Positions 23,690-36,679 of a stretch of 64,000 bases of DNA are shown in pieces; position 1 is the stretch's first letter, and each line of letters begins with the position of its first letter. The DNA is from Schistocephalus solidus (Eukaryota; Platyhelminthes; Cestoda; Diphyllobothriidea; Diphyllobothriidae): NCBI GenBank assembly GCA_017591395.1, contig WEDG01001063.1:30607-94606 (forward strand), given 5' to 3'. Both the position numbers and the translations under genes were made by a program. The notes beneath the pieces were generated by a model. The model ran no database searches. It saw only the letters and a program-made list of their open reading frames with translations, and was not told the origin of the DNA.

Positions 23690-26600
23690 TCTTTATGGGA
23701 AAGGCTTAGAGTTAAGAAGGAAAAGAGGGGCATGATGTGCGCTTAAGGTAAACGCAAGGACTCCAAATAAATAATTTATACCAACAAATTTCATGATGGA
23801 TTTCCAAGTGCAACCCGTCTTTGCATAACAAAAATAACGAATGAAAGAGGACAAAAATTGACCAAAAGTGACGGAACATTCAATTCCGAAAAAGCCCGTT
23901 ATCATATATTTACCCTTCAAGGGTGACAATATTTCTAATACAATCGAGCGAGATTACACTGTGCCATAGGAAGAACATACAATGCAGCTGAGCTCATCTT
24001 TATCAATCCTACTAGAAGCTTGCCACTCAACCATCCAACGGATACCTTGCCGTAGCACGCCACCCCAAATTGTGTTTATGAATTCACTTGCACGTTTGGA
24101 TGCAAGTACATTGGGTAATTGGCGACCAGGGCCGCTGAACATTTGACTAACTGGATTTTTAAAAAAAGATAATAAAGTTCCACGTCCTTCAATTACTAAA
24201 CGTTTGTCGAACAGTGGCCACTCTGTTGACCTCAAAACAAATTTCCGAGTACTTATTCGGGCACGAAACAACTCGGGCTTTGCGCTACTTGGAAGCGGCG
24301 TTTTTACGTAGGGAGAAACCCAACCTTTGTAAGCAACTAGACCACGTGGTCAATCTACAATTGCCCTGATGATTTTCATCCCTAGATTTTTCATGTTTGT
24401 AGTTGTCTTAGCTCCTTCCCCACATTTTATTTCCTCTGAAGTTTTAAGCTAACGCGTTGACCTAATTATTCTTTACGTTGTCCTCTGACCCTTGCTGTTA
24501 TGTATTGACATCCTGTGAAAATTCAAACTGCTGTCCACTTTAATTCGTTATCTGTGTTATGCAAAGACGGGTTGCAGTTAATAAGCCGTCACGAAATTTG
24601 TTGGTACCAATAAATCCTGCTGTATACGCCTGTTTTCAATTCATACCCGGGAAAAAATACTTCAAATTTATACTAGGTTTTCCCGAGGACTGCCTGTAAT
24701 CCCAAATCCTACAGAACAAATAGAAGACGAAATTGCTGCAAACAAAGTATAGTTTATTTCGATTGAAGTAGGAAAATGTAGGTAGCCGTTTGGCTCACAC
24801 CTCAGGCCTCAGATGAAAGAAGCTTGATCCCATACCAGAAGTCTAGGCTTTCAGCTGAACAAGGTACGAGTTAAATGTGAAATAACGTTTCTTGCACATG
24901 ATCGTGACTAGCCTCCACTTACTGATGTATGTTGCTCTTAATTCATTTTTATTTTCACAACATTCAACGCATGAAAAACTAATGTTTTTTACAAGAAGGA
25001 ACTGACATAATGGTAGACAACTCTCTTTAGCTCAAAGATGACGACAGAGTTGTTAGCAAACGAGTCAGAACGATAGGGCTTTAATAACTTAGTACACCGA
25101 CATGGGCTAATATGTTCTAGCCTAGCATCGTCAGATTCGGCTCCAAATTCAGTGCGAATAGTTCATTCAAATTTTGGCAACTTCGGTAAAATAATCATGG
25201 TCTTCCCAAAAATTAAAGTTTGGCTGATGAGGCAGGCAGTGCAAACGTCTGATAGCTCGCAAAGCTGAAGCACATCGCGCACTCAAACCGATGGGCCGCA
25301 AGTTTGCCGATAGCATTCGCATTCCTATGTGGATGGTAGACCTAAATGTTGAATAACCAAAGGGTTCAGGAGCTAGGTTCGAACCATTCTGGCCTAACCC
25401 ATGATTGGCTAATGACTGTAAGCAACGTAGCCGTTTTTATTCCGGTCTCTACGTCCTTGTTTGTACCCTTTCAGCTGGCATTGCTCTGAGGGCTCCAAAC
25501 TGTGTGGCTGGTACAAAAAGACCCATCGCATCTCAGGAGCACTACTTTCCGTAGTCGCGTTTAGCCGATCACTCCACCATTGTAGAGTGGCAGCCCAGCT
25601 ACATCAAAATGCCGAGGCAGCAAAAGATGATAAAAATAGATCAATACCAGGTTATGGGGGTTTTCTACGCAAACCCTATTCCTAGGCCAGTGGGCGAGTG
25701 ATTTACCCACCCAAGACTGAATGTGCAGCTCCAGGGAGACACGGATGATCACCTAATTACAATACAGGCTGTGTATTTAGCCTGGCGTGATCGATTATTT
25801 GTATCTCGCAAATTTTGTGTTGTGATTAAAAATGCCCCCAAATCCTATTTTTGATAATTTTTGAATAACTGTGTTTCTGCCATAGAGGGCTAACATATTT
25901 TCAGCTTTGCATAACAACACAGGCACTGCCGAAATGGTTTTTTGTCCTTGTCAGTAGATGAGAGGAGTGCTTTGGCGAAATGCCTCACCTACATATGCTA
26001 CCAATTTGACACTACAAGAAACGCCTAAGGGTCTGCAACAAAGGAAGCCCGCCGGCAATCAAAGACCCCAACTCATTTACATTTGGCAGCTAGGCTTAGC
26101 CGGTCATGCATGCTTGCACCTGCCTGTCATATGTGTGCGCGTGCGCGGCGTCCATAAAGGGAGTACCTAGTTGCCCAGCAGCCTTGAAAACAAGCCCTGC
26201 ATTGGTGCGATAGACAGTGGGAGGAAGGTGGGTAAGTAAAGAAGATAAGAGTACTGTATACCTTTCCACACTAGGGGAGGCGGTGTTTAATGTACGAATA
26301 ACAGATGTCCTCTGATGAGCCATAGTCGTCGCTGAAATTTAACCACGCATATACTCTGCCTCATAAGCCTTAGCATGTCAGCACAGTTTGTCTCAGAGTT
26401 GGCTTATACTGAGGTACAGGAGTTTGTAACCTATCCGAACGACTGCACTTTTGAGGAACTTCGGCACCAGTATATAGGTCTATCGAAATTATGTCGGCTG
26501 TGATTATGCTGAGGAAATTCGGACACCAACTTCGGACGTGCCTACAGGAAAAAGTAGTAGGAAAAACTCGCGATAAATGTTGGATAATACTGATGAATTT

Positions 26601-27030
26601 CAATGCGCAGCCATACCAGACCGAGGTGGCAGGAGGGCTGTACGAGTCAGAAAAGAGTGTGGTTTCCAGATCAAACCTCAACTGATGGGTAAATTGATCT
26701 CAGACAGTTCTTGATGGTCTTGCACCGTCACAGGATAGGATCGTGAGTTCTGGGAGGCAGTTGGAGAGTGAGGGTGTGGTACATAACCGTTGAACTATGA
26801 ATTATATACCTCTGACGTACCATATCCACTACCAAACGCATTACAGAATGAAGTCAATAAGTGTCCGCACATCTTCTGTAAAGAGCTAAACGGATGCTCA
26901 GGCTTGAATCGATACCGACCCGGACGCAAGCATCCGCGTCACCGATGACCAAGACCTCTGAAATAATGCTAGTGTTTGAGCTTACTGAAAAAAACTGTGC
27001 ATCGAAGCGGTCACCGAGTGAATAATTACT
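23690..27030. other. No recognised gene
   Basis: Frames of up to 105 codons occur (23954-24271, -) without a motif I can name. No splice structure stood out. Confidence 0.4.
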
Positions 27031-27039
27031 CCGACGAGG

Positions 27040-27535
27040 TACAATCGGTAGGGGGAAGGGGAGGGGGAGGACAGACGCTGGGATTAACAGACTTTCGACT
27101 GATTAACCGGACTTCAGGCGGATAACGACGCTCACGGTTGTTACCCCCTCAGTCTCCTTCCTCGAATCAGTACTGGATGGTCTTGGCGGCCTTTGAGTGA
27201 ACCGGAATGAGGCTTCCTTCCCGTTTATTGGTTCGATTTCCAAAACTCTCCGGCTACTTTGCGCATCCACAGGTGGCGAATAGTTGGGCGGCCTTCAGCG
27301 AAAGTTAACTGCAACATAGGAAGACTCTCGGGCCTGACCAATAAGCAGTCGCTGACCTGCAGCGACACTGCCACCAGGGCGTGGAGGGCTGATACCTGTT
27401 ATGCCGAAAGCCTTATAACAAGTTGCAAAGCCCCATGGCGGTGTCATGACATGACGACCGTGAACCACCTTTGGGTGAAGTTCTAGAGTTAAATCTCTAG
27501 AGCAGACAACCTCGATCAATCAATCAATCAATCCG
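27040..27535. repeat. Repeat-like block ending in a (TCAA)n tract
   Basis: A GC-richer block closing with a TCAATCAATCAATC run at 27514-27530, a common 3' end for non-LTR elements or SINEs. A piece of it (TTCCCGTTTATTG..TTCCAAAACYCTC at about 27217-27255) recurs at about 27619-27660, so it is repetitive. I cannot assign the family. Confidence 0.35.
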
Positions 27536-27959
27536 AGCGACTGTTGAGGGATAGCTCGTACTGATTATTCCCATCTCATAATCTCTGGGGTGGGGGCAGG
27601 GAGAACCAGCAGTATGTTACCTTCCCGTTTATTGTGTCGGCTTCCAAAACCCTCATCTGATAATCACAGACGCTGCTCTGGAACATCTACGGTTAGCTTC
27701 TTGAGGTGTATGATTATGCATTAGTTAAAACAGAAAGACATCTAGGAGTATGTATCAAGAACCGACCGATTCAAGTTTCAGCTAACCAGTTCAGCTAGGG
27801 AAACATGTGAGTAGGTAGATTCGGGTGGAGCCATGCTCGTCAAAAGGGTTAGGTAGTTGAAGAAAAGAACAGATAACATATGAAATAGACGACAACATTC
27901 AGTGCGCTCCTTAGTGCCCCATAAAACCGATCGCAAATCGAAATCAAAATTGAAAACCT

Positions 27960-28115
27960 CACACGTATAAAATGAAAGAAAAATGACCCTGCCACTGGAT
28001 TGGTCGTTTCTGGTTTATTAGCAGTCATCAGGTATCGATACTTTGAGCACCCAAACCTCGAATCTGGTTCTGTGAGCCATTTGGTTGTTTCAGTCCTACA
28101 CTCTTTCGAGTTCAT
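27960..28115 (-). repeat. Diverged SINE related to the 305-bp monomer
   Basis: The plus strand keeps GGTCGTTTCTGGTTTATTAGCAGTCATCAG, in parts the tail motif of the tandem monomers (CATTTCTGGCTTATTAGCCGTCATCAG, also split here only for comparison). A B-box-like AGATTCGAGG and an A-box-like AATGGCTCACAGA can be read on the minus strand near 28045-28085. It is a single isolated copy. Confidence 0.55.
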
Positions 28116-30530
28116 CCATCAAGCTCATAAATATGCAAAGTTTTAGAAAAAGGGATGTTTTCTAGCCTCTACCGATTATAGGACCCGACAGCATAGCTAG
28201 TCTCAAGAGCAGGTCTGTGGAAATGCGGCAACGAATACTAGTGACGTGTGTTGTTCAGACATCGGTCATTATTAAAACCACCAATAAAGTTCGAGGAAAA
28301 ATTTTGCTGGTGGTCCGACTAGTGCTGCAATTGGATAGCATAGAATTCACTGAATTTTTCAAAACAGGATATATCTATCTAACAGGTTAAAATGTAGGTA
28401 AGAATAATGGAAACATCTGAGCTGATCCATCTTCTGCAAAATGGCTGAAGAAGTTCTGAACAGGCAAGCTTCCTGTAGAGGTTGTTCTTACGAAAATGGC
28501 AGCGCATATCTCCCAGTAGCGTTAAATTGTTTATATCAAAGCAAGTTGCTTATTTGAGCTTACGTGTCACCGAACAGTAAAATTTGAAAAAAAAACGTTT
28601 TCTACGCATATGAGCACTAGGTAGGTGATATTTGAAGACATTAAAATGAATGATGAAGGTCTTGTTATCTCAGATTTATTACGTCCACTCATCCAGTAAT
28701 AAATTTTCCAATTTTCCTCTATACACTTGACATGCGTCCCCGTGCTCAGTTCAACAAATTAATGCCTAAAGTCAAACATTATATGAGACATGACGATTGT
28801 CAACTGTCAAGGACAGCGTTTATATTAGGAAGAGAAGAGTATTTTATAAATCTGAAAACGCAGTTTCATAGCATGCTGAATTAAAATGAATAATTTCGAA
28901 AGGTCCCTGTACGATTTGCGTTGCCTTGACTTTTGCTGCGTTCAGATATATATCATAAATCGCCTTCTGCAATGGTTTCTAAGCGAAAGCATGCTTAAAT
29001 GTGTCGTTTGGTTACAGAAGACAAATCCACCAAGGAACCTGCAGGAAGTGGACGATAAGTACGTCGAAAGTTTCCACGAGCACCGAGCAGGCGGTTTTTG
29101 TATCGAAAAAAGAGCGCGTGATATTAGATCGGTTTGGATTTTGGGTAGCCTACCCAATCGTTATTTCGAATTGAAAAACCGTATTTTGAAGACTAATCGG
29201 CCTAGTACGCTACCACCTATGAAACTCAGCGTATTTATAGTTCATACTCCTGAAATTGGATGACGCATAGAGAACTAGTTAGTTGGGAAAGCATAATCTT
29301 TGGTAAGCGATCCGTGGTCAACGGTGGGCTTTATCCCTGTCTCGACAAGGACCCTTAAGTGACTGACGAAGCGTCTATTCCACTTTATCTGCTCCAAAAA
29401 CAAGAGAGATTCAAGGCGTTTGGGCAATTGACCTAGACGCAGTGATCGAGCCGACTAAGAGTTAATCTACGCCCACCACGCGCGTGCTCGTCACGCACAC
29501 CTCTAATCAAACCATTAGTAGAAATACGCAGGGGCACCCACTCAAGCCCCTACAATCAGGTTTTCCACAGAAATGAAAATGTAATGTTTGGACGCAATGT
29601 ACTGTTTGAATTTTGGTTGGGTATGTGCAGGTATAGAGACAGAATCATTATAAATTCTGAGAACGTCAGGGTGTATAACTTTCCACGATGCAGGCTGGAC
29701 GTTCGGTTTCCTGATGGTTTTCAGGGGATCAGAGCGGCAGTTCCTTATTGGTTTGGGCGGTAGATTAACTCAGAAAATTACATTCCCAGCTCATTTAAGA
29801 GAATAGTCGTTATGAGCTGACCAACAATGAAGAAAATTTGGCTACATACAGATAAGCAATAAGGCATACCAAGCCGATGATAAAGCACCCTCTTTTTATC
29901 AGTCACTCATTTCTTCTTTAAGTGACGCTGCACTTCTAATTTAATCGACCGATTTCAAGGGGAGTTATTTACCAGAAAATGAAATATCCCAGGGAATCCA
30001 ACGGATGGAATGAACTTTTATCAGCCAGCAAGGGGAGAGTCCTGATATGCGTTATTGGTGGTGTTCTTTGGCTGGACTGAAATGCGTCACAGTCATCAGA
30101 GGAAGCCCAGTCGTGCAGTTTCACAGGAACTCTTTTTCAGATGACAGCATCCCAAATAGGGTTGCGCCTACTGTATGCCATTGCTTGAATTTAAACTGTT
30201 AACGTGTGCCTGCTCGGTGTTGCCGTTCTGCTGGTTGGTAAGGAGTAATTTTTTCCCGTTGGACAGGGGAGTCGTTCTATGATGACTTCGATCGATAGTA
30301 GGTAAAATTGCATGCTGTCCGGACAGTTAGAGATCAAAGGACTACCTTTTTCATTAGCAAGAAAATTGACGTACTAACCGCACACTACACAAGCATACAC
30401 GAGGCATACTTGATGCTGCTAGATAGACCTAGGCATTTATCGTGGACAGAGTGTTCACCGATCAGGTTACGAGGCATTTTTGCCCCAGAAAACGCCACCT
30501 ACTACAAGGCTTCCTTAAAAAGGTGCTCTA
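28116..30530. other. No recognised gene
   Basis: One 125-codon frame (28886-29263, +) has no family motif I recognise; the rest is short frames. It could hold host introns. Confidence 0.4.
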
Positions 30531-30534
30531 ATAG

Positions 30535-31205
30535 TGCATTTCGCATTTCTGTGTGTTGGAACTCCAGGCACTGGTTTACCAGTCTCTGTACGATGGATTC
30601 GCAAGTGACCGACCAGGCCGATGCGTGAGGTGAATGTGCGGTCGCAATGAGAACAGTTTAGGAGAGAGTCCCCATCGCTGATGGTGGTAGTGGTGGTGGC
30701 GGTGGTGTTTGTTGTGGGGGCAACACGTGCTGAGCATTGTGATGTGGTCTCGATGATGGTGGGACTAATGGAATTGATGCTGGGGGTGAAAATGGGGGAG
30801 TCCGAAGGAGGGTTGATCGAAGTTTACGTAGAATTTTGAATTGTCAGATTGTTGATGCATTGCGTTCGAAGATGTCCGATTAGGCCGATTCACGCGCGGA
30901 AGGTGCGGTGACAGCGCGTGCATGTTAGAAGGGCCTGGGCATTGGCGATGTTGGTCCGGGGCGCTGGTGACTTTCGTGCCGCTCTTTTGGTCTTGGCAGC
31001 GACGATCCTGATGGCTTCGTAGATTGCTGTCTCTGTCTTCACTGTTCTCCTTCAAGCCGATCGATTCCAGGCAAGGTCCTCCCAGGACTCTGGGTTGATC
31101 TGCAATTGCTTCAAGGAGGTCTTCAGAGTGTCTTTGTAGTGTCGTACTTGACCCCCTTGTCGACGAGAAACCATGGCGACATCTCCATAGAAGAGTCGTT
31201 TGGGT
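30535..31205 (-). mobile_element. RTE-type element fragment: RT thumb plus zinc fingers
   Basis: The minus strand encodes [14 protein letters not shown] (near 31200), [39 protein letters not shown], a first finger LTCTRCHRTFRA then a stop then IGLIGHLRTQC, a Ser/Thr/Pro linker, and CSHCDRTFTSRIGLVGHLRI HRTETGKPVPG near 30560-30650. It matches the zinc-finger part of the RTE copies at 17 kb and 50 kb but lacks both the upstream RT and the 3' region. Its truncated 5' side abuts a Penelope-like fragment on the opposite strand. Confidence 0.8.
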
Positions 31206-31221
31206 AGCCTTCCGTCGTCTC

Positions 31222-32140
31222 GACGTCACTGTGCAAAGATTAGGAGATGGCAAGCTCGCAACAAGCGTCCACAGAAAGGACTCCCAGGCCTAAATAATCC
31301 TCAACTATGGGAGCAACCATCCTGTGGCCCTCAAATGAAGCTGCGTTCGAGCTCTTTTTCACCGCGCCTTCCTGTACTGTAACAGCGAGTAGATACTTAA
31401 AAATGAACTTACCTAGTTATACCTACTAGTCCGATTTAATGGATCCCCTATGAGATTCGTGAAAAACTGTCTCCAAAGTCACATGCAACCATAAAATCTG
31501 AGTTCTAATGAAGAATTAGTACCGAGGAAATTCTATTCATTGCCATAAATACAGGACATTTCGGAAGTGATCGCCCGATAATTAGACCGATTTGGCATCT
31601 GCATCGCTCAGAAGCCAGTGTCCTCCCTGAGAGCAGCACAAGCATGTATTAAAGATCCCGTACCCAAAGAGCAGTAGGTCAATGTTATTTAACGCATTCC
31701 ATGTTCGAATTGCTGTTGCGCTTACGTAGGCCATACAGGATGACGACTCGGGACCCGCATAAATGAACACAAACTGGCCATCCACCGACGCAATCTCATG
31801 CCCCTTCGTGTTTGCGCACGCCGTTGATTGCGACCACCACTTCAATTGGGAGGGTACTGAAGTGGTCGGCACGGCTAGCACCAAATAGGCACGCGAATTC
31901 TTCGAAGCTTGGCACTCCGTCACAAACAGTATCAACGGTCACGTCGATCTGGATGCGCATTACGAAGGTCTGCGTGCACGGTCCACTGACTTGCGCCTAC
32001 CTTAAAACAACAACTGCTTATCCGTGCTCAGGCAAGTGCAACCTCACTGATTCTGCATCTCCCACTACGTGACTTACTATCAAAACTTTAGCACCCATCC
32101 GTTCACATGCAACAGCTATCGTAAAACGATTCATGGCCCC
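31222..32140 (+). pseudogene. Penelope-like element fragment, family 1, decayed
   Basis: Plus-strand pieces: DGKLATSVHRKDSQA, IILNYGSNHPVALK, SCVRALFHRAFLYCNSE, then MRFVKNCLQSHMQP, LDRFGICIAQKPVSSLRAA, RIPCSNCCCAYVGHTG and RLGTRINEHKLAIHRR (GIY-YIG start), then a frameshift before the NSINGHVDLDAHYEGLRAR end. The copy spans the RT C-terminal end, the linker and the GIY-YIG endonuclease. Several stops and frameshifts make it a pseudogene. It begins a few bases from the opposite-strand RTE fragment. Confidence 0.85.
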
Positions 32141-35020
32141 CCAACTAAATCAGAAACAGAGGCTGAATAACCCAGATACAAGCGCGAAGCCGGATTCCGT
32201 CAAAAGGAGGAACCTTTGGAAAATGCAGCCGAAGACATATTAGCATGGCATATTTAAACAGAAGTGTCATAAAGTGGGGCGCGATCAGTGGTCTGATCTG
32301 GGAAGTGGAAATTCCCTGCTAAGAAATTTTGCAGAAGACGTCTGAAGTAGGCTCCCAAGAGCTGCGGTATTCACTCTAGAAGATCAGCAAAAAGAGAACT
32401 GGCAGTTTGCTGAGTGGGTTCTACCTCGTTAAATGAAAGGGAAAAAAACCGCCTAACACTGCTTTGTAACCTATTTATGCTGCATTGGTGTTGCTCGCCT
32501 TGCTCGCTTAGGTAACTTACATTTAGAAGGAGGTGAACTCAAAGTCCGCATCAAAGTAGCTATAGAGGTGAGGCCTTAAGAGGATGGGTGTCAGCGACGG
32601 GTTGGAGAGAATGGGCAAAAGGTTTTGGTGGCAAAAGTCACAAAGAGTAGTAAAAAGCAATTTCACGAAAAAAGCATTGAGGATTTTAACGATAAAGCTG
32701 ATTTGACCGTCCAAACACTCCCCTCCCGCGTGGGTAAAAATACGCTAAGTACAGAAGCTTTCAAAAAAGCCCACATGATGTGTGCATGCAGAAACAGAAC
32801 TACAAGTTCAACAGCTTTGAAAAATGCGGGTCACAGTTTCGCAGGGGACGAAGTTCATCAGTAGGCACCTCTTCCAGCGGGTGCCAATGATCCAAGCCTC
32901 GGGATTACAAATCTACCGCTCAGAAATGACTAAAGTCTATTGGCCCCGAATGCTTTGCCAGTAACTTTGATTTGCACTTTTAAATTCGGTGCTGCCGTGC
33001 CAGGCCAAGCATGTGAAGATGTGTTCATCGTGTACAGGTGGGTAGACGCAAGCGACCTCAGTTAAGTGTACCATCCAAATGCACTTTAATTGAGGATATC
33101 CAGCAATTTGCTTTGGACGCTTCGGCAGACTGTATATTACATGTGTATTTAACTTGCTTCATCGGGTACAAATTACAATTTGCAAAACAATCGTGAACCA
33201 ACCACCACTAGTCAAATGCTCCATAATAAAAAGATTACTAACATTGATCTCGGCGTAGAGAGTTCTCACCTTCAAAAAACTTGGTTGAAAATATGGCAGT
33301 CGATTGATATTGTATAAAAATCGCGTTCGTTTGTCACCTATGAAATTTAACAGTAATATTTAACAACCATAGCGCATAATCTACAAGTTACTGTGCACTG
33401 AATAAAAAATATTCATAAATGAATACAGTTTGGCTCGTCACTTTTCAAGTTTTTTTTTTGAGTAAAATCTGCCTTCAGATGAGGTAAAACAAAAAAAGGA
33501 GAAAAATACAGGTTATTTTGAAAAAAAGCATTTGAAAATGTAAGCCACAGGCTCTCTTCATTCCCATGCTACAAGTGAATAAATAACGCGAGAATAAATG
33601 GGCTTGCATATTGGGGAAACAAACCTGGTCTCAGCTTCTCAATTCCACATCAGAGCCGGTAATGCGGATCAGTTATAGGCAAGAGCTAGGCCGGAAACCG
33701 TAGCGTGGGCAGTGGAAGTCAAGTCAAGTCAAGTTTATTAAGGGAAAGATAGGCAAACGCCTTTGAACTCCCTCTTGGTTACAGTATGGCTAAAAGCCTC
33801 TGGTACATCATGAAAATGTAAAAAAGTTGGTTTGCATAATAGCGTGCGGAAAATAAGCAGCTGTTGGCTCATCAAAAAGAGTACTTCTCAACAGTATATT
33901 AACAGTGAAGAAGATGGACAGTATGAAACGAATTCGATCAAAAATTTATTCGATCAAAATTTATTCGATCAAAATTAATTCGATCAAAAATTTATTTCCC
34001 CAGGGGACATGTCGCCATACTCTTGTGACACCAAAAGTGCTCGGTGTCATCGTGTCTGCGCAAGCACCATGCTCATCAGGATGGAAGGGGCGTGATATAG
34101 CGGTAGTTTACGGAGGCGGCGGCTGGTAACTCAATGAGATTCCAAGTGCTCAGCCTTACATCCACTGCTCTTATTCGGGGATAGACGTGGAGGACAAATA
34201 CCAACGAGTCCCACAGATTCTCAATGGCCGTGAGTATGTTTTAGTGGCCATGGTGCCCAGGGAACGCCATCGCCAAAGTACAGCATGAACGCAAAATCTG
34301 AAGACCGCATCGCCAGCATGCACGTATTACTGCAAATTCCAGGACTTGAACTAATATGGCCAGCGTATAGGCAACAACACAAAGCGCAGAGGAATGCAAA
34401 AATAACTTCGGTCTGTTACTTGCGAGTATTTTATTGCTTTTTCATGGTAAAATGGAAGCTGGCATGTTGATAGTACCTACAAAGGCATGATTTAGATGTT
34501 CCATGATGTCTTCGAGTGCTCCATCACTAGAAGGCAGAATCTGGATATGCCGTGAAACAACTTCGACTTTCACGATGATTAATGTTCTGTGTAGCTGGCA
34601 TCTAGGGTATTATTCGAAACACCATATGTGGGTTCCGGCTAGGCTGATGTAAACAGTGCTTGTATACCAGCTATGATTGGAGTGGGCCCGCACGACTGAG
34701 ACCAAGAAAGACGCAGTGGAATGAGGTCCAAATGAAGCTTCCTTCGTAAGCTGCATAATGGTGGTTTTCTTTAGAGTTGTGCATGACCTCATTACTATAT
34801 CCCCTCACAAGGGGTTGTTTCTACGATTCCATCATTCATTCCTTTTGCGGAAACCTCCAGGGACGAGGGCTTTTAGCCGGAAGTACTGAGCTATGAACAA
34901 GTTATTCAATCACCGCTGAGGTTGCTAAATCTCATCCTCCCTATGGTCACGGAGGCGTTTCTCATAGGTTGAAACCAAATGTTAGTCCGAGACGTCGGAT
35001 GGCATTTCCTTATAAGCATG
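32141..35020. other. Mostly unassigned, with short simple repeats
   Basis: No recognised gene. A CAAGTCAAGTCAAGT run at 33718-33733 is followed by a TTTATTAAGG motif and may mark a retroelement end. The 79-codon frame at 32625-32864 (+) has no motif I recognise. Confidence 0.4.
33931..34000. repeat. 16-bp AT-rich minisatellite
   Basis: Four imperfect copies of ATTCGATCAAAATTTA. The Ile/Lys/Ser reading through it is a product of the repeat. Confidence 0.85.
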
Positions 35021-35024
35021 CAAG

Positions 35025-35090
35025 ACCACCACCACCACCACCATCAACATCATAACCATCATCACGACTACCACCACCACCACCACTTAG
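35025..35090. repeat. (CAC/CAT)n trinucleotide-rich tract
   Basis: Interrupted CAC and CAT triplets on the plus strand, with no gene attached. Confidence 0.9.
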
Positions 35091-35369
35091 GTGGAGGTTC
35101 AGCTGAACAGATTCTCATCGACACGACTGTCAGCTAACTTTTGTCTCTAACTGCCTATGTGCTTAATTTAATCTATTATCGTATAAATGTTTCAACCCAA
35201 TGATGATTTATTATAAATAAAGGTCTCTTTGCCAGATAGTCTCGTACAATAAGAGGTTGTGATAGGGCTGTCTCATATGGCACCCGCGACTGCACATGTG
35301 AAGGTTAACCCCTGTAAAAGAGATGGCTTTGCGCCAAGTTTCAGGAAATCTAGGGTCATGAAACGGAAA

Positions 35370-36190
35370 ACGATAATATTATGCTAAGGTTAGGGTAAGA
35401 GTTAAGATTGAAAGCGGGCTTAAGTGTTAAGATTAGGGTTACGGTTACGTTTGGGGATATTTTAGGGTTAAGTCACGTTTACTATGGGTGGTTGGGCGTT
35501 CTTATTCTCAGGTCCAATCGGTGGGAGCCATACAAGTAATCCCGACCGTGTGCGTCTTTTGTCAACCAATTAAATCAGTCGTAACCCACAGCCCGTACCA
35601 AAACGTCCATTTGACCACAGAACCAGGTCTTCTTGTGCTTCGTCAAATTAGGCAGCACTGGGCTGGGGCGAAATATAAAGCAGTCCCGCATGGTAACGCA
35701 CCCTTTGTAAGCACACTGCGTTGCGACCACATCATTACAAGAATATGGGAACGGCAACCCCTCCATATTTCTGAAGCCTCGAGCTAATTTTCACTGAAAA
35801 TAGCGTAAAGGGTTTCAGGCATGGGATTACTTCCTGGAATGTAGCGCAACTTCGCCCGCAAGATTAAGATTTCCGTGCTTAGCACCAGGATCGCATCTGC
35901 ACTCCAGCAAAGCAGGCGGATTGAGCAAAGTAGGGGAATACCTTTTTGCGCATAAGGAAGCCGAACCATTTTGTTAGCCCCATCAGAATAATTGAAGTAG
36001 TGCTGACGGCGTTGGTGGCTCCAACACCGTCTGTTTCCCTCCTTTAACAACGAAGCCCCATCCCTGAGTACACACATATCCTTCCATCGGATATGAGCAT
36101 ATTTCAGAGCCACGAGAGAGAGCCTTGCGTCGCATGCGTTTAACCAGGACATTGGCGACTTAAATCTTTGTGAGAACTAGCAGACGGCAT
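35370..36190 (+). repeat. Repeat family T, copy A (telomere-like tract plus unique body)
   Basis: Starts with TTAGGG-like variants (35380-35470: AAGGTTAGGGTAAGAG, GATTAGGGTTACGG), followed by a body homologous to copy B: GTTGGGCGTTCTTATTCTCAG (shared with 37285 onward), CCCGTACCAAAACG, AAAGCAGTCCCGCATGGTAA, GTAAGCACACTGCGTTGCGA, and near the end TGCGTCGCATGCGTTTAACC, GGACATTGGCGACTTA. Diverged and non-coding; the frames are chance. Confidence 0.7.
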
Positions 36191-36679
36191 CAAGTTCACT
36201 GATTGAAAATATGAGAGACCTAATGATACTTTTGAATCAATGTTTTCTTCCAAAGCACACTGACACCTGTCCTTGGCAGCTGGATGGAAGTCTAATGCGA
36301 TTTTGAAATTGAGCCGCCATCTTTTCTGCTCTCCATTCACATGTGAATCCTCTTATACGTACTTCGAGTGGCCTAGTTCACCCATTATATACTGTATTTT
36401 AACCCTATTTGTTTATTCGAACAACAAAAATGAGGTCATCAGCGCACGACGCTGGCACCATTTTGAAGGAAGTTCAAATTGATCGATATTTTGAGACGCA
36501 TTCAAGGACGATTCTTTCACGGTGAATGGAAGACCTTTTTTACTGAAATTTTGGAATTTTACGTTTAAAAATAAAGCGAAGCTATCTCTCTCTCTCTGAT
36601 TTCTGCTGAGGCCTGAATTCGACCGCTGGGAGAGATAGGCTTTCTTAAGGGGGCCCACGGCGAGACTTAGGCACGGCAA

